NCBI GenBank assembly: GCA_024220505.1
Contig: JAKZZE010000010.1
Coordinates: 1,674,001-1,738,000, forward strand
Source of the DNA: Rhizopus arrhizus
Lineage: Eukaryota > Mucoromycota > Mucoromycetes > Mucorales > Rhizopodaceae
Direction: 5' to 3'
DNA length: 64,000 bases
The notes under the pieces are model-generated. The model had not been told where the DNA came from and did not search any database. It worked only from the letters and a program-made list of their open reading frames with translations. Both the position numbers and the translations under genes were made by a program. Below, one piece after another: positions 23,795-33,109 of this stretch (the stretch's first letter is position 1; every line of letters starts with the position of its first letter).

Positions 23795-23940
23795 ACTATT
23801 ATTTATACATTTACAAACTTTTGTCACCATTAGTATCACATTTCATATTTATCATTATATCTTATTATTAACCCCCCTCACTATTATACACATTTTCATA
23901 AATCCCATTTACATACACTAATATAAAAAAGAGATTTTTT

Positions 23941-26062
23941 TTATTTAAACATAAAAAATGAAGAACTTGTTCTAACAGCTTTAGCATATTTATACAGTTC
24001 ATTTTGGTCTTCTTTTGTCCATTGTTCTTCTTTTGGTATATTATCTGTTTTTTTCTTGTTTCCATATTTTTGTTTATATTGCAAATGTCTATCATACAAG
24101 CTAAAAGAGAATGTTAATAAGAAAGCCTGAATGATTTTTGTTTCTTTTACGTTTTATATTGAGGAATATCACAAGTACCACCTACGACCATCAAAAACGA
24201 ATTTTCTGGCAAATCACGATAAAGACGACGAATATAAGAATCTAACGTTTGAAGTCGAGTGGCACGACCGGCATCATCAGCAGCACTTGGCAATACGGTA
24301 GGTGCAGCGCCATCCTCTTGTTCTCGGCGTGCGGATGCTTCATCCGCAGTAATGTATCGAGTAAACAAAAAGTTCTTTTCCTTGATCTTTTCCAGAGTCA
24401 GTTCTACCAACGCTTCATCCGTGTCTGTGCGGTGGTAATCACCCGACAAGGTAGCACCAAACAAGCGTGTGGCCGATCTCGAGCTCTCGAGAATCGCGCT
24501 TGATCGAGCAGGACGGTGAGCGCTCAGGCGATCAAAGACCAATTCGGCCTTTTTGAATTTACCAAATCGAGGTTTGTTGGCAAGTTTGAGTTTGAACAAG
24601 TCGAGTGTGGCACGAGCATCTTCGGCAGAGTCGTGACCTTCGCGAGATGCATGGTGTCCTTGAATCTGTCGGTGAAGATAGGTACGAGCTAAATGTTTCA
24701 GTGAAGGTTTATAAGGTGGACCTCGTAAATGGTCATACAGACTGGACGTGTCTACACAGTAAGGATGAGCTAGCTGAATGGCCTTCAAATCGTTTTCTAA
24801 ACTGTGACCGACCAAGATGACGTTGTGATCCACAATTTTACGGACATGCTTTTGGGCGCGACGTAACGAGCAGGTGGTTGAACCCAAGGCTTCGGGTGTA
24901 ATACCTGAATACTGTGTTAAATAATCGGTGATGGGATCATCAGGTTTAACTAATTCATCCAGCAAGACACTGCCATCTTTTTAAGAAAAAAGAAAAAAAA
25001 AATCAATATAGACTAAATCATTACTTTTGCTCTGTAAACCATACCTTCATCAATTAGAGTAATACGAGCTAAAGCGCTTCCCTTTTCTGTCATGACCATT
25101 TCACAATCCATAGCAATAATACGCTTTGGATTCTTCAAGACACCATCTGCGGGTGGACGTGTCTCTTTCCAACCATCAGGCAGGACTGAAGTAGGATCCA
25201 AACTGGGTGGTATCGGGTATCCTCCATCTTTCATTTCCTTCAACGTCAACACATAAAACTCTCTCATGTTATCCTTGAAGGCTTGTATCTTTTTTTGATT
25301 TTCGTCAGAGACTTTTTCCTTTTTAGATATCGACATCTTACACTGAAGCAAATCAGCCACGGGTGAATTGATTTGGCCCTTTTCACCCGAGATCATGTGA
25401 AGAAGCATATATTGACTTTGCTTTGTTAAAAATGGCATGGAGGCCTTACCGATCCATTCTTCCTTTTTGAGTGATTCAAGATCCACGACGGGTGGTGGAT
25501 TGGGTGTGTCATGAGGCACACCAAAGTAGGAGTAATTTAAACCAGGTGCGTAAACAAGGACAAGGCGTTCTACTTGTGCCTTATTGACAAGGGTAAACCA
25601 AGGCAGGTTGCATGTTTCAGAAAGCACATAAAGAATGAACTCACGCAGCTGGGTGGTGGGGATCATCTCGGTCAAGCTTTCAGTATTGATGTGGAAAGCA
25701 GCACGAGCCACCGTCTGTCCATCCACGGTCGTCCTATTCTTTCTCTTCAACTTTTTTTTCTGTCGAATGGCTGCTACCTTGGCCAGGATCTCTTCTTGTG
25801 TCAACTTTTTCTTTTTAGTGTCATACTTTTTTTGGGGTGTTTTCTTGTTATTGGTTTCCAACTTGCTTTGTGGTGCACTCTTCTTTTGTGGTGGGTTGCT
25901 GTTGTCTAATTTGCGCTTCTTTTGAGATGTTTTATGGTTATGAGCTGGGTGAGATCTTTTGTTTTCTCTGGCATCGTCCTCTGAATCGTCAAAGGTGACA
26001 TGTATTTTAGTAGCAGCATCGTGTCGCTTTTCATGCTTATCAATATTGGGTGTAAACTTCAT
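23941..26062 (-). CDS. REX1: DEDDh RNA exonuclease, Rex1/RNH70 type
   Basis: Three exons start at an ATG at 26062 (MKFTPNIDKHEKRHD). A long lysine-rich, nuclear-type N-terminus (about residues 1-120, KKKRKLD, KKKLKRKNR) precedes a helical domain (LREFILYVLSETCNLPWF, VERLVLVYAPGL). The exonuclease domain then has Exo I AMDCEMV, Exo II GHSLENDLKAIQLAH and Exo III HDSAEDARATLDL, the complete DEDDh set. A C-terminal extension ends RTSSSFFMFK at 23941. Yeast relatives trim the 3' ends of 5S rRNA, 5.8S rRNA and tRNAs in the nucleus. The last intron (near 24110-24147) is inferred from matching phase. Convergent with the kinase gene, 146 bp apart. Confidence 0.87.
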
Positions 26063-26295
26063 TCGATCGATGAAATTTAAAAAAAGAAAAAAAAAAGACG
26101 GTTAATTTTTTTAATAGTTCTGATGTGTAAGCCACTTTTTTGCCTTTTTTGAAATCAGGGTCTAATTTCCTCCGACAGGAACAGATCACAGTAAGGGAAG
26201 AGAAACCAATAAAATTTGATGGTCTTTGTGACACGATATGATGTATTGTGCCTTTTGACATGTTTTATTACAATATTAACAAGTAAGTGTAATTT

Positions 26296-27397
26296 TTAGA
26301 TTTTCTTGGGTTTGGATCTATTGTCTTTGATAGCAGCATTAGCAGCAGCTTGTTTACGTGCTGCCTTCTTTGCTTGGTAAGTCATTCTGTAAAAGTTGAT
26401 AAAGAGTAAAAGATATGAACTTAAAAGAGCGCAACCAAAGAGAGCGGATGATTCTGTACCAGCACAGTTTCCCATGTTTGGCAAATGAGGCCAGTAAGTA
26501 TAAGCAAAGTAAGTATAAGTACAAAAGTAAACAATGTTGAGATCAATAACAAATTGGGTGATTTGCATAGTAGTCAAGTACTTCTTCCACCAGATCTTTG
26601 CTCCGGCAGCGGTGCGGAAATAGTAGTAGTACATCAAGACGTGTACAGCCAAGTTGAGAGTGATAACTACCCAAGACTAAAATAATAAAAACGGTCAACA
26701 AACAATATACAAGTTACGTATCATACTTACAACAGAAGTCTTTCCATTAAGTTGAGAATAACAAAGGACCATGGTCAAAGAGTGATGGTAATAATGAAGG
26801 AATTCTAATAAAAGTTAGAAATCTTTTTATTACTAACCCAAGCATTTCTTACCCAATTTCTTCTTCTTCAAGACCAAAAAGATAGTATCAATCAATTCCC
26901 AATATTTAACAAGATAATTAAGATAATAAAGTAATTCTAAAGGTTGAGTCCAGCTTGACTGATCACAAATAGCAGCCAAAAATCCTTGGTGGTAAATGAT
27001 GGGGAAGATTTGCTCAATCATCAATACCAAAAGTATACCAGAGACCAAAGTCAACAAAACGTTGTGAATCATAAAAGGGATCTTTAACTTGAAAGCAGGT
27101 GAATCCTTCAATAAGAACTGACCGCCAAAGATGAGAATAAAATAAGTGATGCAGGTAATGGTCACTAAGACACACAATGTCAATGTCATCTCTTCATCTC
27201 TTTTTCATTCCCGCTCCTTTTCTCTCCAAACTGTACTTACCTTCATTGACAGTCGAAAGTGGAGTAACACCTTGGGTGTAATGGAAATCAGAAGCCTTTT
27301 GACCGATAACAGCTTCATATGCCTTTTCAAAGAAAGGATAAAGGGACAAACCAAAAGGAGTTTCAGGACTGAAATGAAGGCTCTTTAAAACTTCCAT
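26296..27397 (-). CDS. ELO-family very-long-chain fatty acid elongase
   Basis: Four exons begin at an ATG at 27397 (MEVLKSLHFSPETPFGLSL). Several membrane helices are evident. The family motifs are complete: KYWELIDTIFLVLKKK, then the catalytic histidine box HYYHH in EFLHYYHHSLTMVLCY, followed by HVLMYYYYF and TTMQITQFVIDL. The enzyme condenses malonyl-CoA with acyl-CoA in the endoplasmic reticulum. The C-terminus KPKKI fits a KxKxx dilysine ER-retrieval signal. Chain-length preference cannot be assigned. Introns separate the N-terminal exon, the KYWEL exon, the short HYYHH exon (near 26735-26805) and the last exon. Confidence 0.94.
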
Positions 27398-27694
27398 TTT
27401 CAGTGTTTCAAAATAAGAGAGTAGAGAAAAAGAACTTTGTACCTAGAAAAAGCCAGAGTTTTTTAAATTTTTTTTTTTGGAGACACAATAATTGAAATTC
27501 AGATCTTTTTTTTTCTTCTTTTTTGTATTAAGCTCAGGTTGAAGAATAACAAAAGAATAAAGGTATTTAATATTATTTTTACAATAATAAAATCAAACAA
27601 TTCAGTGAGTGAATTGATAAAGATGATTTCTAAAATAAGTTGGATGTTTAGTGGATAATTTTCAATAAGACAAATCACTCTTTTGGTCATTAAA

Positions 27695-28229
27695 TTAAAC
27701 TTTATTAAAGACATCCAAATGATATGCTTGACTTTCAAGATATTCATTCCATGAAATAAGACCACTAAACAATATGATAAGTATTAAATGAGTATAAACA
27801 GTCAACTTACTCTCCATTTAAATCATCTTCTTCTAATACGTGATCAACCATATCTGTTACTTCATTTAAAGATGGTGAATTATTCTTAAAATGAAAGTCA
27901 GTGTAAGCACATCTTATTTCATGTCCATCCAAGTAACCATCTCCATTTAAATCATGAACAACAAATAAATAAAAAATAATATCTTTTCCTGTCATCTCTG
28001 GCATCTCTGTCACTGGTATTCCTTTGAAATGTTCCTGAATATGTTTAAGAAGACTTGATAATTTTAAAAGATTTTACGCGTAAATCATTTATAAATTGTC
28101 TTACTCTTCATTATTTTCATGGTCACCATAATTTGAATGACCTTCTTTTTGATATTGATGAGTTCCTGGTCCAGCAAGAGTAAATTGTATGAATAGAAAG
28201 ATAAACAAAAATAGTTGTAAATTGAGCAT
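27695..28229 (-). CDS. MCFD2-like secretory-pathway EF-hand protein
   Basis: Three exons start at an ATG at 28229 with a signal peptide (MLNLQLFLFIFLFIQFTLA). After a His/Glu-rich stretch comes IQEHFKGIPVTEMPEMTGKD, then EF-hand 1 (DLNGDGYLDGHE) and EF-hand 2, whose loop spans the last intron (EEDDLNGD, then GLISWNEYLESQ). The order and the IxEHF...FxxHDxNGDGxLDGxE pattern match MCFD2, the calcium-dependent partner of the LMAN1/ERGIC-53 cargo receptor in ER-to-Golgi export. The stop is at 27695-27697. Both donors are GA|GTAAG and both rejoin as Asp codons, which supports the splicing model. Confidence 0.82.
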
Positions 28230-28714
28230 TGAAAGAAGAAGAAAAAGATTTATTTTGGTTTGTTTACGATACCATTTTGTTTGTGATTATAACGGATGAT
28301 CTTTATACCTTTCTTTAGGCACTTTATACGTTTCAAGATGTAATCTTTTTTTTTTTTAAAAAATAAAATTTATTAAAGGATTTGTTTTAAACTTGTTGAA
28401 TATAATCATCTTGAAGCAATCTAATAAAAAAAAATAAAGTTTTCATCGTCAATATGAAGGCGTAAAAAATTTTTTTCTGTTATTGTCGATCTTTTGAATG
28501 ACACTATTTTTGATAACTCGTAAAAATGAAGTAATACACTCGTTTTTTTTACATTTTTACACATTTTATTCAACTAATGAATCCTCCCCCCTCACAAATG
28601 CATAATAAATCAGCCTAATACACAGTGAAGAGAATGCATGCCAAGATACACCCCTTGATATACCCTAAGGATTCTTCACCAACATGTTTTAAACTCGAGG
28701 GTTGGTAGCTTATA

Positions 28715-28766
28715 CAGTGCCTCCATCACCAAATTTCGTTTTCTAATGAACTGATTTCGCTTTGGT
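28715..28766 (+). repeat. Left terminal inverted repeat
   Basis: Begins CAGTGCCTCCATCACC after a TA dinucleotide and ends TTTCGCTTTGGT. It matches the reverse complement of 32538-32589 with one mismatch (position 3, G against A). The last exon of the recombinase-like gene lies almost wholly in it. Confidence 0.93.
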
Positions 28767-29921
28767 TCCTAAAGTGAATAGTTAGTAATGAGTTTTATCT
28801 AATGCTATTTTTATATTTTGAGCTTTTACCTTAAAAATTGTTCCAAATCTTCACTATTCGTTGTTAACCCTGCAAAGTCAATTACTACAATGCATATCTT
28901 ATCCTTGGTACGAATATATGTCAACAGATCTAGTGAATTGAAATGTAATATGGTTATAATAAGTAATAAAAAAAATCTCCTTTTTCTCACCTTGCATGTC
29001 TCCATCTGCAGTTATCTTTGACAACATATCAGTATTTTTTTAAGCCTCTAGCAAGCAAAGGTTGATTTGCGTCACAGGAAGCACTTGCAAACACTTTTGT
29101 TACAAGGGATCTTTCCTTGAGATTTGCGCTCATTTGGTTTAACAGGCGAATACGTATGCTGTCGTCTTTTTCACCGGTCGACTTTCTTATGTATCCAATT
29201 ATTTCGTGTCCATTTTCTTTGAGGTTTCTGATGCTTTCTTGGTGCCGAGGTAATGTTTCAACAACATCTTTAATAATAGACTCTAAGAAATAGATTAGTT
29301 ATGGAAACGATAACAGTTTCCGTATATTATATCTTACCGATGTATTGATCCTTTACTACATACAGAATACGAGTTGAGATTTTGCGGTTGAATTCATCTT
29401 GCTTTCTTTTAATTGTGGCTTTCATTAGCTCCAACTTTCTCGCTCCACACCATCTACTTAAGCCTTGTGCGTTCATGTCGTTTAAAATATTTGAATGCTT
29501 CCACACTATGCTAAGAATGTCATTCATACTTAAGCTTCTGCAAACATAAATCTCTTCATTCTTTGGATCCGACGGTAACATTGTAATATTTAAGAAACTG
29601 ATCAATTGTGCAGGGGAAACTAAAGAAAAATAGTATGAGTACTTATATTACTGAACATAAAAAATGTAACAACTAACCAACTTCTCTTTTGTTAATTTGC
29701 CTGACATCAGTTGCTTCAATTTCATTCATGTATGTGTGGTTGTTTATGGGGTCCATGAACATACTGTTTTTATACAACAGAAATGGCTTCGTAGGATCGT
29801 CTTTGTAGCAGATTTCAGTGTGTATGCTCTCAATCACTTTCAGTAATTCTTTGGCTTTTGGTTTGTTGTATGGCTTATGATAAAGCATGCAGATAGCTTG
29901 TTCACGCGTGATGATGACCAT
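28726..29921 (-). pseudogene. Serine-recombinase (resolvase)-like gene, frameshifted
   Basis: Five exons (29678-29921, 29338-29619, 28991-29282, 28830-28929, 28726-28768) have good splice sites and matching phases. Residues 1-175 form a helical N-terminal region (MNDILSIVWKHSNIL, GLSRWCGARKLELM). Residues from about 200 read HEIIGYIRKSTGEKDD, then RIRLLNQMSANLKERSLVTKVF, a short loop, DGDMQDLLTYIRTKDKIC and IVVIDFAGLTTNSEDLEQFL. The Y-I-R-K-S-T motif (Ser near residue 210), the R..LL.Q helix and the hydrophobic strand ending in D followed by LTT parallel the catalytic domain of serine recombinases. From memory, related genes occur in many copies in Mucorales. Exon 3 breaks frame at a run of seven A (29035-29041). 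The protein stops inside the left repeat. No zinc-ribbon or HTH tail follows. Confidence 0.6.
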
Positions 29922-29929
29922 GGCTATTA

Positions 29930-30830
29930 TGAGATCAACAAGAAGATGGAGTTAAGCAGTAGAAAGATAAAACGATGAAAAACATGGACAAGATGGTGAT
30001 AGATTGAGTTTGAACGATATGGACAAGGTAGTGGTGAGACACAAGTATCTGACCAAGTGATAGAAGAAAACCATATGGTCTTGACGATAGGCGGGAGCAA
30101 AAAGAACAGATACAGTGATAGGATGGAAGCTGTTTAGGAAAGGGGAGTTTTAGGTAAAATGTAATATAGCAAAAAGGATAAAGAAATACTGTTAGAACTT
30201 GGTATCTCTTTATTAAGTTGAGATTGAGATATTTGGTGCTTATAATATGAAAACAGTAAGAAGTTAATAGCTAACAACTACTATTTATTAAGAAAAAGAA
30301 GAGGAACTAATAATTTAGAATGAACCCTGGATTATGTCGTCTGACTATCAAGTGTATAGTCTAACGTAGGCTGGACTGACATCAATCATAAAATAATAAA
30401 TAAAGACATCATAATGACCAAACACTATCATTAAGATTAAATAAAATTCTACATGTAAAAAGTGAGAGTATTTATAGACATGATATGGATAAAGGATTAA
30501 GACAGATTCCTCATCGATTTGACAGAATAAATGATTACTATTTTCAATTATTCTTTTAACCTGTTCCTACCTTGTATTGTCTATATGTTATTGGGATGGC
30601 TTCAGATAACTCTGTATATATGAGCATCCAAGAAGATAACACGGATGTATATAAAAACCTCCAGTTCCGTGACTGGATAGCATTACTATAATGACATCTC
30701 AGTCAGGATAAATGTTTTCTTGACTAGATATTGAGAAAGATTGAAAATTGGCAACATTTTGTTGCAAGGATTGGTTAGATAGTTGAGACATATTCACAAA
30801 AGCTTTTTTAAAGGAAAGGAAAGGGCATAA
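29930..30830. other. Interior of the inverted-repeat element, no gene seen
   Basis: The first 200 bp is purine-rich with short imperfect repeats of GATTGAGTTTGAACRATATGG, which recur near 32260-32310. The rest is AT-rich with no open frame of note. A TGTT...AACA pair (30190-30641) has no target duplication and is not called as an LTR. Confidence 0.5.
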
Positions 30831-32326
30831 TTATGGGGGGAAATCTTCTTGGGCCTTCGTTCCCAAAGGAACAGAGGAACCTTGGCTCACTTCTTGTGAC
30901 GAGTCCGGGAAGGAACTAAAGCTGATATCATTGAGGTCCATTTCGTCGTCGGAGGGAGTATCAGCACTATTAGAGACAGGATCGACATGGGAATCAGGAC
31001 CCGCTTCAGATCTAGGACCAAGATTATGATCGGAAAACAGATGGAGAAGCAACCTCGATAGAGGTGTGCTGAACAGGGTTTACAGATGAAACCTTGGATG
31101 TCGGAGAAACCACAGAGGAAGCAGAAGGTTTGTTTGCGACCGAGGAAGACGAAGATGTTCGTGCAACATCTTTCGCAGTAGAAGAAGGATTGGTTGTCAA
31201 AGAATTCACACCGATTGTAGAGGCAACTACAGATGGATCAAAAGAAAAAGTTGAAGGAGAATACTGGAGTTCTGTAGTTCTTGTTGATACTAGAGGTAAC
31301 CATATGTCGGTTGGTGATGGTGGAATCTGGTTCACGCTGTCGAGGGCGTTTGTGAGGTTGGAAGACCCGATCCTGAGCCCCTGTACATTGGTAAGATATA
31401 TGTCCTTTTTTATGACAAATGAAACAAGTACGGGGATCGGCGGGGCGTTTGTCACAGGAATCCTTAGTATGGCCCATGGTCTTACAATAGCGACAATAAT
31501 CAGGCATCCGACCCTAGGTTGCCAAAAGGGAAGTATCTGTATCTGCCAAACTGATGCGGTGAGTCAAAGTTTCAAAAGTGTCCGTGGAGTCTTTAGGAAT
31601 CTCAAGATAAATAGGGTCGTTTCCAGTAAATCACTCACAATTTATATCATCGTGGTAAATAACTATATCTTGAACAGAGCCAAAACGTTCGAAGGTAGAA
31701 AAAAAGACGAGATTTCAGGAATTCCTCCGTTTCACACCTGATGGATGTGAGATTAATCTTAAGCAGAACGTTTTCAGAAGAGTAGGCTGGAAAACCGAGG
31801 AAAACATGGTCGCCAATAATAATAGACACGTGGATTGCTTTCAAACAGTCTGCTGCAGTAATCAAAGCCAGTTCAATCATATACCCTGGGCACCTTTGGT
31901 GATGTGTAAACCTAAACTAACCTTAGACGGAAATAAGAGTCGCAAGTTCGGGTGAGGTTTAGATTGAAGGTGAAGTTGAGCCTTGGAAATGAAGTAAAAA
32001 ACTGAATGCATAAACGAACCAGATTTGAAAATGAGTGGAATGGCATCTGTTGTCATCAAAGAGATCTCTTTTTTGTTCGATTTTCTACAAGACTTTCCAC
32101 TAGTGATATCCGCGTATGATGTAGTAGGCAAGCGTTGGGAGTTGTCGGTAGAGGTCCAAGGTTGTTGATTTTGAGCATTTCGTCCTGAGTTGATAGTGGT
32201 TTGTTGTGTGCCTTCGGGTGGGTTAGCTGAGTTTTTTTCCAAATAATTTTTAGGAGTTTGAACAATATGGACAAGATAATGGACAAGAGATTGAGTTTGA
32301 ACAATATGACCAAACACTATACACAT
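30831..32326 (-). pseudogene. Gag/LINE-ORF1-like gene with two CCHC zinc knuckles, decayed
   Basis: Pieces of one protein are spread over three frames, so this copy cannot be translated as a whole. In order the minus strand gives a Gln/Thr-rich N-terminus with TSYADITSGK, an IIGDHVFLGFPAYSSENVLL segment, FTGNDPIYLEIPKDSTDT, then two knuckles of C-x2-C-x4-H-x4-C form (CRYCKTMGHTKDSC and CFICHKKGHISYQC), a basic stretch (FQPHKRPRQRE), and a Ser/Pro-rich, acidic tail ending PLGTKAQEDFPP at 30831. This is the arrangement of ORF1/gag nucleic-acid-binding proteins of fungal non-LTR elements. No reverse transcriptase, endonuclease or poly(A) tail follows. The sequence is less AT-rich than its surroundings. 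Confidence 0.65.
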
Positions 32327-32430
32327 ATTTGTATTGATGATAAAATTATTTTACTGATTAGCAATGAATTTTATTGCTCAACAAAAAAAAACTATATTAC
32401 ACAGAAAGAATATTTTATGGGTCAAGCCAA

Positions 32431-32575
32431 AATGAAGTTTGGTAGCTGTAAACGCGAAAACTGGATTTTTAGTAGAATGAATTTTGGCCATTAAAAAAGC
32501 GAAAATTGGGCTTTATAAAAACAAAGATTAGTCAGAGACCAAAGCGAAATCAGTTCATTAGAAAACGAAATTTGG
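32431..32575 (+). repeat. Subterminal short repeats, consensus near CGAAAWTTGG
   Basis: Related words recur next to and inside the right inverted repeat: AATGAAGTTTGG (32431), GCGAAAACTGG (32454), AATGAATTTTGG (32476), GCGAAAATTGG (32499), GCGAAATCAG (32545) and ACGAAATTTGG (32565). Such subterminal clusters are often transposase-binding sites; here that is inference only. Confidence 0.5.
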
Positions 32576-32589
32576 TGATGGAGGCATTG
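32538..32589 (-). repeat. Right terminal inverted repeat
   Basis: Reads ACCAAAGCGAAATCAG at its inner edge and GATGGAGGCATTG at the outer edge, followed by TA. Adjacent inner sequence (32431-32509) contains several copies of a related short word, listed as a separate feature. Confidence 0.93.
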
Positions 32590-32869
32590 TACAAAGAAAG
32601 TATAAGCTCAATGGAGTAAATACCTTTTTAGGAAATTAACCCATTTTTTATTCCCCAACATTCCATGCTCATCCAATCAATCTCTATTGGATTCAGTCAT
32701 CATTTCCTGGGGGTGCTTTAGAACTAATCATCTGAGCATTATTTTCAATTTATTCCCTCTTTTATGCTCTACATGGCTATCCTTCCGAGGGATATAAGGT
32801 TTAGATGATAATGAAAACATATAAATACTCTCTTCATTTCTTTTTTTTTTAATTTCTTCATTCACTACA
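32590..32869. promoter_or_regulatory. Promoter region of the following small gene
   Basis: 280 bp between the right end of the element and the next start codon. It contains a T-rich tract (32838-32850) directly before the start ATG and a TATAAATA-like AT run around 32820. No coding potential. Confidence 0.4.
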
Positions 32870-33109
32870 ATGTCCATCTTAACTTCTACTCTCTCTCAAG
32901 TTGCTCGTCGCTCTATTCCCAAAAAAACTTTAGCTCGTACTTATTTTGCTACTAGTCCTACCACTTTATCCAAAAATGAAATCAAGCAAAAGCAAGATGA
33001 ATTGCAACATCAAGCTTCTAGTCCTGAATCAACAGTCTATGTTCATCACGAACCTTCTGATTCTGAAGCCTCTTTTAATCCTATTATTAATCATGTCTTT
33101 GATGATTAA
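32870..33109 (+). CDS. Small protein with mitochondrial-type N-terminus
   Basis: A single-exon frame of 79 residues. The N-terminus MSILTSTLSQVARRSIPKK followed by TLARTYFATS is rich in Ser, Thr and Arg with no acidic residue in the first 30, as in mitochondrial presequences. The rest is hydrophilic (KNEIKQKQDELQHQ) with an acidic end (NPIINHVFDD). Codon use is like neighbouring genes, the start lies after a pyrimidine-rich leader and an AATAAA-like signal (CAAATAAAAAC) follows at about 33160. I do not recognise the family. It could belong to the group of small mitochondrial stress or assembly proteins, but that is a guess. Confidence 0.6.
   Translation: MSILTSTLSQVARRSIPKKTLARTYFATSPTTLSKNEIKQKQDELQHQASSPESTVYVHHEPSDSEASFNPIINHVFDD

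Larger units (their letters stand above)
28715..32589. mobile_element. About 3.9 kb element with 52-bp terminal inverted repeats, Tc1-like ends
   Basis: Inverted repeats at 28715-28766 and 32538-32589 match at 51 of 52 positions (ends CAGTGCCTCCATCACC and CAATGCCTCCATCACC) and each is flanked by TA, as in Tc1/mariner-type insertions. Outside them weaker similarity continues (AGCTTATAC on both sides, separated from the core by about 10 extra bases on the right), so the true ends may lie slightly farther out. Inside are two minus-strand genes, neither a DDE transposase: a frameshifted recombinase-like gene and a decayed zinc-knuckle gene. The middle (29930-30830) has no coding sequence that I recognise. 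It could be a non-autonomous DNA transposon with captured cargo, or a new type of element. Confidence 0.75.

Noticed and set aside
30190..30641. TGTT...AACA ends suggesting a solo LTR
   Set aside because: Flanking 5-mers (AATAC and CGGAT) differ, no primer-binding site or second copy is seen, and the ends are too short to be meaningful.
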